Of a DNA stretch of 64,000 nt, positions 8,902 to 16,991 are shown piece by piece (within the stretch, counting starts at the first letter, position 1; the number at the start of each line of letters is the position of its first letter). Origin of the DNA: Variovorax paradoxus (GTDB lineage Bacteria; Pseudomonadota; Gammaproteobacteria; Burkholderiales; Burkholderiaceae_C); NCBI RefSeq assembly GCF_902712855.1, contig NZ_LR743507.1, forward strand, positions 1,102,001 to 1,166,000, read 5' to 3'. The position numbers and the translations under genes are program-made. Under the pieces are notes generated by a model, which had not been told where the DNA came from, made no database searches, and was given only the letters and a program-made list of their open reading frames with translations.

Positions 8902-10353
8902 TTACCCCGTGTTGCGCGCAGGCTCGTCCGGTGGCTCCGGTTGCTGGCGCAGCTGCCACGCCGCGCAGATCGCCAGCGCGCACAGTCCTGCCAGCATGGC
9001 GAACACCTCGTCGAACGCGGCCAGCCGCGCCGGGCTGCTCACCGGGTTGGCCAGCGAATCGCCGTGGGCCGCGAGCCGCCACTCGAGCACGATGGCGCAC
9101 AGGCTCACGCCCGCCGCGCCGCCGAGCATGCGCACGAAGTTGATGGCGCTCGCGCCCTGCGGAATGAGCGGCTTGGCCAGCGGCCGCATCGATCCCAGGT
9201 TGAGCGAGGGCAGGATGAAGCCCAGCCCGATGCGCCCGATGACCGCGAAGGCCACCAGCAGCCAGAGCGCGCTGTCCAGCCGCAGCACCATCATCAGCGC
9301 GAACGAGGCCGCCAGCAGCGCGAGGCCGATCGTCACCAGCAGCCACGTCGGCTGCCTGTCGGCGAGACGGCCGACGCCGGCGATGGTAAGTGCGAGCACC
9401 AGCCCCGCGGGCAGCAGGATGGTGCCCACGTGCGAGGCCGACAGGCTCAGCCCCACCTGCATGTACACCGGCAGCAGGTAGGTCGATCCGAACAGGGCCG
9501 TGCCGTAGATGAAGGCGACCACGCTGCCCATGGCGAACTGCCGGTACTTGAAGAGCGCCAGGTTCATCAGCGGCGTGCCGCCCGAGGCCGCGAGCCGGCG
9601 CTGCCACCACACGAAGGCGGTGAACGAGGCCAGCGCACCGGCCAGCAGCAGCCCGGCCTGCAGCGGCGAATCGCCGCGCAGCTCGACCAGGCCGTTCAGC
9701 AGGCACAGCGTGCCCACCGTGCCCAGCGCGAGGCCGCGCGCGTCGAGTCCGCTGCCGCGCACCGCGGCCACGCCGCCGGGCGCCGTCCTGGGCACGAACT
9801 TGTAGGCGAGCCAGATCGAGGCCAGGCAGAACGGCACCACCATGAAGAAGATCGAGCGCCAGCCGAACAGGTCGACCAGCACCCCGCCGATGCTCGGTCC
9901 GATGGCCGGCGCCAGCACCACGCCCATGCCGAAGATGCCGCTCGCGCGCCCCTGCTCGTGCGGCTCGAAGGCGCGCAGGATGATGATGGCCGGAATGGGC
10001 TGCACCACGCCCGCCGCCAGCCCTTCGGCCACGCGCGCCAGCAGCACCAGCGAGAAGTCGTTGGCCACGCCGCCCACGATGCCGCCCACCAGCAGCAGGA
10101 GCATCGTGCCCACGTAGGTGCGGCGGTAGCCGTAGCGCGACAGCAGCCAGGGCGTGGTGAGCATCGACACCGTCATCGCCACCATGAAGCCCGAGCTCAC
10201 CCACTGCGCGCGCTCCTGGCCGAGCGAGAAGTGGTGGCTCATGCCGGGGATCGCCACATTGACGATGGTCGAGGACATGATCGACGCCATCGTCCCCACC
10301 ATGACCGACAGCAGCAGGTACCAGCGGTAGCGTTCGCCATAGCGCTCGCGCAA
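8902..10353 (-). CDS. MFS transporter, DHA2 (EmrB/QacA) family; probable 5' frameshift
   Basis: A 14-helix-type drug:H+ antiporter of 483 residues from a TTG at 10353. The start MxERYGERYRWYLLLSVMVGTMASIMSSTIVNVAIPGM and WVSSGFMVAMTVSMLTTPWLLSRYGYRR are typical DHA2 motifs A and D1. In-frame sequence upstream of the TTG lacks an ATG. A good alternative start exists at ATG 10412 in another frame, giving MTSPQAPEAASTPATP; adding one C to the four-C run (the G run at 10366-10369 on the plus strand) joins it smoothly to TIGTLRERYGERY. Either the TTG is the real start or one base is missing. The substrate is unknown. It is divergent from the metallopeptidase gene. Confidence 0.87.
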   Translation of the reverse strand: MRERYGERYRWYLLLSVMVGTMASIMSSTIVNVAIPGMSHHFSLGQERAQWVSSGFMVAMTVSMLTTPWLLSRYGYRRTYVGTMLLLLVGGIVGGVANDFSLVLLARVAEGLAAGVVQPIPAIIILRAFEPHEQGRASGIFGMGVVLAPAIGPSIGGVLVDLFGWRSIFFMVVPFCLASIWLAYKFVPRTAPGGVAAVRGSGLDARGLALGTVGTLCLLNGLVELRGDSPLQAGLLLAGALASFTAFVWWQRRLAASGGTPLMNLALFKYRQFAMGSVVAFIYGTALFGSTYLLPVYMQVGLSLSASHVGTILLPAGLVLALTIAGVGRLADRQPTWLLVTIGLALLAASFALMMVLRLDSALWLLVAFAVIGRIGLGFILPSLNLGSMRPLAKPLIPQGASAINFVRMLGGAAGVSLCAIVLEWRLAAHGDSLANPVSSPARLAAFDEVFAMLAGLCALAICAAWQLRQQPEPPDEPARNTG

Positions 10354-10540
10354 GGTGCCGATGGTGGGGTGGCCGGCGTGCTCGCGGCTTCGGGGGCTTG
10401 TGGGGAGGTCATGGGGCGGCGGAATGTGTCGGGGTCCGTCGTCCTACAAGCATATCGGCGTTTGCGGTGCGGGCGGTGTCCGGGCGCGGAACACAATGCG
10501 TCGGCCGTCCCGCCGTGCCAGGAAATCGCAGAACAACCAC

Positions 10541-11917
10541 ATGGACACCACAGCCGAACCGAACGAAGCCGCCGCCGCTCCCGTGCCCGAGGAAGGCGCC
10601 CCCACGCTCGCGACCGAACTCGCGGCGCCCACCGTCAGCCGTGCCTACCGGTGCCAGTGCGGGCGTCCCGTGTTCCTTCGCAACAGCGAATGCCTCGCCT
10701 GCCATACGCCGCTGGGCTACGTGATCGACCGCCTCGGCGTGGTGCCGCTCGCACCGGCCGAGGGCGGTGGTGCGCAGCCCGACACTTTCACCGTGTTCGG
10801 CGATCCCGGCGGCCCCACCTACCATCGCTGCGCCAACCTGATGACGGCGGCGGCCTGCAACTGGATGGTGCCCGCCGCGCGCGAGGGCGAGGCGCCGCCA
10901 GAAGACGTGCATGGCCTTGCGGCCGGCTATTGCCTCGCGTGCAGCGTGACGCGCACCATTCCCGATCTTTCGGTGGAAAGCAACGGCGAGCTCTGGCGCA
11001 AGCTCGAATCCGCCAAGCGGCGGCTGCTGTCGCAACTGCTGGCGCTCGGCCTGCCGGTGGTGAGCCGCCATGCCGACCCGGCGCACGGCCTGACCTTCGA
11101 TTTCCTCAGCAACATGCCCGGCGGTCCGCACGTCATGACCGGCCACCAGCACGGCGTGATCACCCTCAACGCCGAGGAGGCCGAGGACGCCGTGCGCGAG
11201 CGCATCCGCGCCGAGATGCGCGAGCCCTACCGCACGCTGCTGGGGCACTTCCGCCACGAGATCGGCCACTACTACTGGGACCTGCTGGTGCTGCCCACGC
11301 CGTGGATCGACGACTTCCGCGCGCTCTTCGGCGACGACCGCGCCGACTATGCCGCGGCGCTGCAGACCCACTACGACCAGGGCCCGCCGCCCGACTGGGC
11401 CGACCGCTTCGTGAGCAGCTACGCCAGCACGCACCCCTGGGAAGACTGGGCCGAGACCTGGGCGCACTACCTGCACATGGCCGATACCGCCGACACGGCG
11501 ATGAGCTTCGGCGTGGATGCCACCAACGTCGAACTCACCAGCGACCTCTTCACGCCCGACGACCTGTGGCAGCCCGACCACGAGGATGCGGGCAAGTTCC
11601 TGGACTTCATCAACGGCTGGGTGCGGCTGACCAACGTGCTCAACGAGCTGTCGCGCAGCATGGGGCAGCCCGACTACTACCCCTTCGTGCTGCCGCGCGC
11701 GGCGGTAGGCAAGCTGCAGTTCATCCACCAGGTGGTCACGCAGCAGCGGCCCGGCGATGCGCCGAGCATGGTGCTGGCCAGCGAGGTGGCCGCGCCGGCG
11801 CCCGACCCCGCCGTGGCGCCCGCGCCGTCGGACGATGCGAACCCGGCGCAGCCGGAGCCGCAGTCGCAGGCGCAATCTCCGCCGCCATCCCCGCCGCAGG
11901 CCGCCGCTCAGTCCTGA
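10541..11917 (+). CDS. Putative zinc-binding metallopeptidase with N-terminal zinc ribbon (DUF2248-like)
   Basis: A 458-residue cytoplasmic-type protein with no signal peptide. After a Glu/Ala/Pro-rich start, residues ~38-60 hold a zinc ribbon (YRCQCGRP and CLACHTPLGY), with further cysteines near CNWM and YCLACSVTRTIP. The catalytic HExxH-type site is FRHEIGHYYWD near residue ~245, followed downstream by WEDWAETWAHYLHMADT, where a Glu/His could complete the zinc site. This architecture matches the bacterial zinc-binding metallopeptidase family of unknown substrate. The ATG at 10541 begins the conserved part. The C-terminal ~60 residues are low-complexity Pro/Ala/Gln. Its stop overlaps the convergent CWC gene inside a small palindrome. 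Confidence 0.85.
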   Translation: MDTTAEPNEAAAAPVPEEGAPTLATELAAPTVSRAYRCQCGRPVFLRNSECLACHTPLGYVIDRLGVVPLAPAEGGGAQPDTFTVFGDPGGPTYHRCANLMTAAACNWMVPAAREGEAPPEDVHGLAAGYCLACSVTRTIPDLSVESNGELWRKLESAKRRLLSQLLALGLPVVSRHADPAHGLTFDFLSNMPGGPHVMTGHQHGVITLNAEEAEDAVRERIRAEMREPYRTLLGHFRHEIGHYYWDLLVLPTPWIDDFRALFGDDRADYAAALQTHYDQGPPPDWADRFVSSYASTHPWEDWAETWAHYLHMADTADTAMSFGVDATNVELTSDLFTPDDLWQPDHEDAGKFLDFINGWVRLTNVLNELSRSMGQPDYYPFVLPRAAVGKLQFIHQVVTQQRPGDAPSMVLASEVAAPAPDPAVAPAPSDDANPAQPEPQSQAQSPPPSPPQAAAQS

Positions 11918-11918
11918 G
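11907..11918. other. Small palindrome holding two convergent stop codons
   Basis: CTCAG-TC-CTGAG has 5-base arms. The minus-strand stop of the CWC gene and the plus-strand stop of the metallopeptidase lie symmetrically in the two arms. It is short, and is listed because the same layout recurs with longer arms at the gshB/PepSY junction. Confidence 0.4.
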
Positions 11919-12144
11919 GCACCTGCGCGCCCGTCGCGCAGCGCGCGCAGATGCACGCGAGCCCGCGCATCGACTCGGGCAGGTTCGTCAGCGGCGCGTT
12001 GCTGAAGTCGACCTGCATGCACCAGCACGGCGGCTGCGCCTGTCCGGTCTCCCGTTCGATCTCCATCGCGCAGCGGTTTTGCTCGCCGCACAGCGGGCAG
12101 CGCGTGGCGTCGATCAGGCCGGGGGCCACGCCAGCCATGGTCAT
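11908..12144 (-). CDS. Cysteine-rich CWC family protein
   Basis: A 78-residue protein with a zinc-ribbon-like pattern: TRCPLCGEQNRCAME, PPCWCMQVDF and CICARCATG. This is the small cysteine-rich CWC family, common in proteobacteria and of unknown function. The start ATG overlaps the stop of the phosphofructokinase gene (ATGA), so it is the downstream member of that operon. Its 3' end overlaps the convergent metallopeptidase gene by 10 bases. Confidence 0.82.
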   Translation of the reverse strand: MTMAGVAPGLIDATRCPLCGEQNRCAMEIERETGQAQPPCWCMQVDFSNAPLTNLPESMRGLACICARCATGAQVPQD

Positions 12145-13397
12145 GCGATCTCGAAGGCCGGCAGCTTCTTCGGCACGGCCACGTTCTGCAGCGTCACGTA
12201 CACCGGCAGGCCGCCGCTGTAGGCCGGGTAGTCCTCGCCCTCGATCAGCGGCAGCAGGTAGCGGCGGCACTTCTCGGTGATGCCGTAGCCGTCCTCCGAG
12301 ATGAAGTCGCGCGGCATCGGCTTCTCGACGTTGGCCACCGCTTCGAGCGGCGCGCTGCCGAGCGTGTAGGCATAGGGGAGGTCGGAGGTGCGCTCGATGG
12401 TGGGCATCACCGCGTTGCGGCCTTCGAGCGCCAGTTCGACCGCGCGCCGGCCCAGCTCGTAGGCCTGCTTCACGTCGGTGGCCGAGGCAATGTGGCGCGC
12501 CGCGCGCTGCAGGTAGTCGGCCACGGCCCAGTGGAACTTGTGGCCCAGCGCGTCCTTCACCATCTGCGCCACCACCGGCGCCGCGCCGCCGAGCTGCGCA
12601 TGGCCGAACGCATCGCGCGTGCCCTGCTCGGCCAGGAAGGTGCCGTCGGGGTGATGGCAGCCTTCGGACACCACCACCGAGCAGTAGCCGTGCTGTTTCA
12701 CCAGCTCGTCGACGCGTGCGATGAAGCGCGCCTTGTCGAACTCGATCTCGGGAAACAGCACCACCACCGGAATGCCCTGGTCCGCCGCGAGCCCGCCTGC
12801 CGCCGCGATCCAGCCGGCGTGCCGGCCCATGACCTCGAGCACGAACACCTTCGTGGACGTGGCTGCCATCGAGCGCACGTCGAACGACGCCTCGATGGTC
12901 GACACCGCCACGTACTTCGCGACCGAGCCGAAGCCGGGGCAGCAGTCGGTCAGCGGCAGGTCGTTGTCGATGGTCTTCGGCACATGGATGGCCTGCAGCG
13001 GATAGCCCATCGACTGCGACAGCTGGCTCACCTTGAAGCAGGTGTCGGCCGAATCGCCGCCGCCGTTGTAGAAGAAGTAGCCGATGCCGTGCGCCTTGAA
13101 CACCTCGATGAGCCGCTCGTACTCGCGGCGGTTCTTCTCGAGCGACTTGAGCTTGTAGCGGCACGATCCGAACGCGCCCGAAGGCGTGCTGCGCAGCGCC
13201 GCGATGGCCTCGGCCGATTCGGCGCCGGTATCGATCAGGTCTTCTGTCAGCGCACCGATGATGCCGTTGCGCCCGGCATAGAGCTTGCCGATGCGTTCCG
13301 GGTGCCGGCGCACCGTCTCGATGACGCCGCAGGCCGATGCGTTGATGACCGATGTGACGCCGCCGGACTGGGCGTAGAAGGCATTGAGGATGGGCAT
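12141..13397 (-). CDS. pfp: 6-phosphofructokinase, pyrophosphate-dependent type
   Basis: A 418-residue phosphofructokinase. The phosphoryl-donor loop reads FFYNGGGDSADTC, with Asp where ATP enzymes have Gly. The catalytic motif is PKTIDNDLPLTD, with the Lys that marks PPi-using enzymes in place of the PGTIDND of ATP enzymes. The MGRHAGWIAAAGGL substrate loop and FPEIEFD are also present. PPi-PFK works reversibly in glycolysis/gluconeogenesis and replaces the missing ATP-PFK in many Comamonadaceae. It is followed by the overlapping CWC gene. The start ATG at 13397 begins the Rossmann strand NAFYAQSGGVTSVINAS, so it is well supported. Confidence 0.93.
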   Translation of the reverse strand: MPILNAFYAQSGGVTSVINASACGVIETVRRHPERIGKLYAGRNGIIGALTEDLIDTGAESAEAIAALRSTPSGAFGSCRYKLKSLEKNRREYERLIEVFKAHGIGYFFYNGGGDSADTCFKVSQLSQSMGYPLQAIHVPKTIDNDLPLTDCCPGFGSVAKYVAVSTIEASFDVRSMAATSTKVFVLEVMGRHAGWIAAAGGLAADQGIPVVVLFPEIEFDKARFIARVDELVKQHGYCSVVVSEGCHHPDGTFLAEQGTRDAFGHAQLGGAAPVVAQMVKDALGHKFHWAVADYLQRAARHIASATDVKQAYELGRRAVELALEGRNAVMPTIERTSDLPYAYTLGSAPLEAVANVEKPMPRDFISEDGYGITEKCRRYLLPLIEGEDYPAYSGGLPVYVTLQNVAVPKKLPAFEIA

Positions 13398-13451
13398 GCG
13401 GGCATTCTCCCGCAGCCCTCAGGCAGGCGCCAGTGCCGGGGTTTCAGAGTG

Positions 13452-14258
13452 TCAGCGGCTGTCGAACTGCGGCGCGCGCTTCTGCAGGAACGCGCTCACG
13501 CCCTCGCGGAAGCTCGGGCTGTCGATCAGCTCGCGCTGGCGCTCGCTCTCGTAGTGCAGCTGTTCCTTCAACGTGTGCCGTTCCGAGGCGTCGAAGGCTT
13601 CGCGCGCCTCGATCACCGCATGCGCGGGCAGGCGCGCCAGCCGCTGCGCGATGCTCCTGGCTTCGTCCATGAGCTGTTCGTCGTCCGCGCAGGCCCAGAT
13701 CAGCCCCCACTGCACGGCACGCCCCGCGCCCACGCGCTCGTCGAGCAGCGCCATGCCCATCGCGCGCGCCCGGCCGGCGCGTCGCGGAATGGCCCAGGTG
13801 CAGCCCAGGTCGGGAACGATGCCGAGCTTGGGCAGGAACGGCAGATAGAAGTAGGCGCTGCGCGCCGCGATGGTCACGTCGGCCGCCAGCGCCAGGCCCA
13901 CGCCCGCGCCGGCCGCCGGACCGTTCACCGCGGCCACCACGGGCACCGGCAGCGTGCGCAGCGTCTCGATCAGCGGATTGCTGAGCGTCTGCATCCACTC
14001 GGCCGTCTGCGTGCCGAGCGACTTGCCTTCCTCGCCGGGCGACATCGCACTCAGGTCCGCGCCCACGCAGAAGGCCTTGCCCGCGCCCGTGAGGATCACG
14101 GCGCGCACCGCGCGGTCGTCGCGGATGCGCTCCAGCGCGTCGCGCAGTTCCACCTGCAGGTCGCGCGCGATCGGGTTGAGCTTGGCGGGCAGGTTCAGCG
14201 TGAGCGTGGCGATGCCGTCGCTCAGCGCGTACAGGATGAAGGGCGCCTGGTCGCTCAT
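13452..14258 (-). CDS. Enoyl-CoA hydratase/isomerase family protein
   Basis: A 268-residue crotonase-fold enzyme. The oxyanion-hole segments are GAGKAFCVGADLSAM (residues ~60-75) and VNGPAAGAGVGLALAADVTIAA (~108-130), followed by LPFLPKLGIVPDLGCTWAIPRRAGRARAMGMALL. The catalytic Glu pair of true hydratases is not both evident; the Asp in VPDLG is like PaaG/isomerase-type members, so an isomerase or phenylacetate-type role is possible. The start ATG lies 2 bases after the thiolase stop, so the pair is one operon for fatty-acid or aromatic-acid beta-oxidation. Confidence 0.9.
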   Translation of the reverse strand: MSDQAPFILYALSDGIATLTLNLPAKLNPIARDLQVELRDALERIRDDRAVRAVILTGAGKAFCVGADLSAMSPGEEGKSLGTQTAEWMQTLSNPLIETLRTLPVPVVAAVNGPAAGAGVGLALAADVTIAARSAYFYLPFLPKLGIVPDLGCTWAIPRRAGRARAMGMALLDERVGAGRAVQWGLIWACADDEQLMDEARSIAQRLARLPAHAVIEAREAFDASERHTLKEQLHYESERQRELIDSPSFREGVSAFLQKRAPQFDSR

Positions 14259-14260
14259 CG

Positions 14261-15439
14261 TCAGAGCCTCTCGACGATGGTGACGTTGGCCATGCCGCCG
14301 CCCTCGCACATGGTCTGCAGGCCGTAGCGCTTGCCGCGCTGGCCGAGCGCATGAACGAGCGTGGTCATCAGCTTGGTGCCCGAGGCGCCCAGTGGATGGC
14401 CCAGCGCGATGGCGCCGCCGTTCACGTTCAGCCGCGCCGGGTCGGCGTCCAGCGCCTGCAGCCACGCGATGGGCACCGGCGCGAAGGCCTCGTTCACCTC
14501 GTACAGGTCGATGTCGCCGATCTTCATGCCTGCCTTCTTCAACGCTCGCTGCGTGGCCGGCAGCGGCGCCTCCAGCATGATGACCGGGTCGTGCCCCATC
14601 ACGCTCATGTGATGGATGCGCGCGAGCGGCTTCACGCCCAGCGCCTTCAGCCCACGCTCGTTGACCACCAGCACGCCGCTGGCGCCGTCGCAGATCTGGC
14701 TGGCGGTGGCGGCCGTGCAGCGACCGCCCTCGGCGATGAGCTTCACGCCCGCGATGCCTTCCAGCGTGGCGTCGAAGCGGATGCCTTCGTCCACCGTGTG
14801 CCGTTCGCCCGCGCCGGTGCCGTCGGCCAACAGGATCTCGATGGGCACGATCTCCTCGTTGAACGCGCCGGCGCGCGTGGCCGCGATCGCACGCTGGTGG
14901 CTCTCCAGCGCATAGCGGTCGAGCGCGTCCTTTTCGATGCCGTAGTTCCTCGCGATCATCTCCGCGCCGGTGAACTGGCTGAACTCCACGCCGGGGTAGC
15001 GTGCCTTCATCGCGGGGCTCATGTAGGTGCCCAGGCCCGCCTTGGCCGGCAGCGCGTTGGGCGTGAACATGGGCACGCGCGTCATGCTCTCGACGCCGCC
15101 GGCGATCACCGCGTCCATCGCGCCCGACATCACGGCCTGCGCCGCGAAGTGCAGGGCCTGCTGCGACGAGCCGCATTGCCGGTCGACCGAGGTGCCCGGC
15201 ACCGACTCGGGCAGCTTCGACGCCAGCACCGCGTTGCGCGCGATGTTGGTGGCCTGCTCGCCCACCTGGCTCACGCAGCCGAGGATCACGTCCTCCACCG
15301 CCGCCGGATCGATGCCGCTGCGTGCCACGAGGGCGTCGATCACCTGCGCGGCGAGGTCCGCCGGGTGCCAGCCCGAGAGCTTGCCGCCGCGCCGGCCGCC
15401 GGCCGTGCGTGCGGCGGCAACGATGTATGCCTCTGCCAT
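14261..15439 (-). CDS. Acetyl-CoA C-acyltransferase (thiolase)
   Basis: A 392-residue thiolase II family enzyme that cleaves 3-ketoacyl-CoA to acetyl-CoA and a shortened acyl-CoA. Visible are the nucleophile Cys in VDRQCGSSQQALHFAAQ (~residue 90), GGVESMTRVPM, the NVNGGAIALGHPLGASGTKL motif with its catalytic His, and the second catalytic Cys in CEGGGMANVTIVERL at the end. ATG 15439 (MAEAYIVAAART) is preferred: a GAAGG sequence lies 8 bases ahead of it, but only 2 bases ahead of the alternative ATG at 15445. It is the first gene of a two-gene operon with the enoyl-CoA hydratase. Confidence 0.94.
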   Translation of the reverse strand: MAEAYIVAAARTAGGRRGGKLSGWHPADLAAQVIDALVARSGIDPAAVEDVILGCVSQVGEQATNIARNAVLASKLPESVPGTSVDRQCGSSQQALHFAAQAVMSGAMDAVIAGGVESMTRVPMFTPNALPAKAGLGTYMSPAMKARYPGVEFSQFTGAEMIARNYGIEKDALDRYALESHQRAIAATRAGAFNEEIVPIEILLADGTGAGERHTVDEGIRFDATLEGIAGVKLIAEGGRCTAATASQICDGASGVLVVNERGLKALGVKPLARIHHMSVMGHDPVIMLEAPLPATQRALKKAGMKIGDIDLYEVNEAFAPVPIAWLQALDADPARLNVNGGAIALGHPLGASGTKLMTTLVHALGQRGKRYGLQTMCEGGGMANVTIVERL

Positions 15440-15482
15440 CTTCATGTCCTTCACGAAAAGTAGATCGGGGAGGTCCGGACGC

Positions 15483-15513
15483 AAAAAAGCCGCCCGTCAC
15501 GAACGACGGCGGC
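15483..15513 (-). terminator. Intrinsic terminator of the DUF2917 gene
   Basis: On the minus strand, GCCGCC-GTC pairs with GAC-GGGCGGC (one bulged G, loop of about 6) and is followed immediately by six T. It lies 55 bases beyond the DUF2917 stop and ends before the thiolase start. Confidence 0.8.
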
Positions 15514-15531
15514 CAACGGTGCGAGAGAACT

Positions 15532-15559
15532 CATGGGCATCGATGGTTCGATGCCCATG
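15532..15559. other. Perfect 12-base inverted repeat, 4-base loop
   Basis: CATGGGCATCGA (15532-15543) and its exact reverse complement (15548-15559) flank TGGT. It lies just past the DUF2917 stop, ahead of that gene's terminator, and about 95 bases upstream of the thiolase start. It could be a transcript 3'-end stabiliser or an operator for the thiolase operon; nothing in the sequence decides between the two. Confidence 0.6.
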
Positions 15560-15567
15560 GGCCATGG

Positions 15568-15921
15568 TCAAGCCGGGGACAACCCGTGGGGCAGGAGTCG
15601 CCAAGGCGACCGCGCGCGGGGGCGGCGCGCCAGGGGCATCGCGGCCGGTTGCGCGTCCGACACCGTGATGCACGAGGCTTCGAGCGCCGACACCAGCACG
15701 CGGCGATGGTCGCTGCTCTCGAAACGTTCGCCCGGCGCCAGCACGATGTCGCGCGGATCGCGGTCGAGCGTGACCCATACCGAGCCGCTGCGGCACTCGA
15801 TGCCCACACCCGCGCCGTCGGGCACGGCGAAGACGGCACGCACGGGCAGGCTCACATGGAAGCGCGATGCATTCGAGGAAGGATGGGAAGAAGGGTCGGA
15901 AAAACGGTGGTCGGCGCTCAT
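15568..15921 (-). CDS. DUF2917 domain protein
   Basis: A 117-residue protein with the DUF2917 core: HVSLPVRAVFAVPDGAGVGIECRSGSVWVTLDRDPRDIVLAPGERFE, a cupin-like small beta domain found mainly in Burkholderiales. Its function is unknown. The ATG at 15921 is preferred over ATG 15933 because GGAG lies 7 bases upstream of 15921. The C-terminal part is Arg/Pro-rich. It is divergent from a LysR regulator gene, with one operator palindrome between them, so the regulator probably controls it. Confidence 0.82.
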   Translation of the reverse strand: MSADHRFSDPSSHPSSNASRFHVSLPVRAVFAVPDGAGVGIECRSGSVWVTLDRDPRDIVLAPGERFESSDHRRVLVSALEASCITVSDAQPAAMPLARRPRARSPWRLLPHGLSPA

Positions 15922-15935
15922 GGCAAGCTCCATTG

Positions 15936-15952
15936 CATTCGTGATGCGAATG
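15936..15952. promoter_or_regulatory. LysR-type operator palindrome between DUF2917 and LysR genes
   Basis: CATTCG-TGATG-CGAATG is an exact inverted repeat with 6-base arms and contains the T-N11-A core that LysR-type regulators recognise. It lies 15 bases from the DUF2917 start and about 52 bases from the LysR start, in the shared divergent promoter region. Confidence 0.7.
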
Positions 15953-16003
15953 AATATAGTGAGCCGACCCTGGCTTTACACGCGGTCATTCGGAACTCGT
16001 TGC

Positions 16004-16957
16004 ATGCACCCAGAGAATGCGAAGACGCTTGGCGCGGCGGCTGGCAACGTCAGCGAGCTGCCGCCGCTCGAACTGCTGCGCAGCTTCGAGGCGGCCGCGC
16101 GTCGTTTGAGCTTCACGCTGGCGGCAGGCGAACTGCATCTCACGCAGTCGGCCGTCAGCCGGCAGATCCAGCAGCTCGAGGCCCACCTGGGTGTGCCGCT
16201 GTTCGAGCGCCGCCACCGCGCGCTGTCGCTCACCGAGGCTGGCGGCGTGCTGCAGCGCGCCGTCACCGACAGCCTGGAGCGGCTGCGCGACGCCACGGCG
16301 CGCGTGCGCGCCAGCTCGGCGCCGCGGCAGGTCGCCATCACCACCACGCCGGGCTTCGCCTCGCTGTGGCTCATTCCGCGGCTCGCGCACTTCACCGGCA
16401 GCCACCCGCAGGTCGACGTGCGCGTGTCGGCCACGCTCGACGTGCTCGACATGGAGCGCAGCCGCATCGACGTCGCCGTCCGCCTCATGCCCATCGCCAG
16501 GGGCGTGGGCCGCGCGTTGTTCGAGGAAACGGTGATGCCGCTGTGCTCGCCCGCGCTCGCCGGTGCGCTGCATGTGCCCGCGGACCTCGCGAAGCTCACG
16601 CTGCTCACGGTCGACTACCCCGACCACAGCGAGGCACCCACGGCCGACTGGGAGCCGTGGCTCAAGGTGATGGGGCTGGAAGACCTGCGCATGAAGAGCA
16701 CGCTGCGCTTCACGCAATACGCCGATGCCGTGGCCGCCGCGGTGGCGGGGCAGGGCGTGGTCATCGGGCGGCTGCCGCTGCTGCACGAGCTGCTGCGCGA
16801 AGGGCGCCTGGTGGCGCCGCTGGGCGAAGGGGCGGCGTCGAGGCGCGGCTATTTCGTGGAAACCTCGCGCCGCGCCGCAGGCAACCGCGACGCGCTGGAG
16901 TTCGCGCAGTGGCTGCGCGACGAGGCCGAGCAGATGAAAGCGGCGCAGCGGACCTGA
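16004..16957 (+). CDS. LysR family transcriptional regulator (GcvA-like)
   Basis: A 317-residue regulator. The N-terminal winged helix-turn-helix is LPPLELLRSFEAAARRLSFTLAAGELHLTQSAVSRQIQQLEAHLGVPLFERRHRALSLTEAGG, and a periplasmic-binding-like effector domain follows. The LPPLELLRSFEAAAR start is typical of GcvA-type members. It is divergent from the DUF2917 gene, and the T-N11-A palindrome between them is its likely autoregulatory and target site. The stop codon sits in the loop of a GC-rich hairpin (16948-16965). The effector is unknown. Confidence 0.91.
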   Translation: MHPENAKTLGAAAGNVSELPPLELLRSFEAAARRLSFTLAAGELHLTQSAVSRQIQQLEAHLGVPLFERRHRALSLTEAGGVLQRAVTDSLERLRDATARVRASSAPRQVAITTTPGFASLWLIPRLAHFTGSHPQVDVRVSATLDVLDMERSRIDVAVRLMPIARGVGRALFEETVMPLCSPALAGALHVPADLAKLTLLTVDYPDHSEAPTADWEPWLKVMGLEDLRMKSTLRFTQYADAVAAAVAGQGVVIGRLPLLHELLREGRLVAPLGEGAASRRGYFVETSRRAAGNRDALEFAQWLRDEAEQMKAAQRT

Positions 16958-16965
16958 AGGTCCGC
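16948..16965. terminator. GC-rich hairpin with the LysR stop codon in its loop
   Basis: GCGGACC-TGAA-GGTCCGC: exact 7-base arms, and the UGA stop occupies the loop. It separates the LysR gene from the convergent fasciclin gene. There is no T-run, so termination is plausible but not proven. Confidence 0.5.
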
Positions 16966-16991
16966 CACGCCGGTGCCGGTTGCCGGGAGCA

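Noticed and set aside
8887..8908. CGGGG-TTTA-CCCCG hairpin at the DHA2 exporter stop as a terminator
   Set aside because: A five-base stem with no T-run in either direction, too weak to call.
8527..12222. Open frame of about 1230 codons on the plus strand across the binding protein, exporter and metallopeptidase genes
   Set aside because: It crosses three well-supported genes in wrong frames or on the opposite strand and shows no family similarity.
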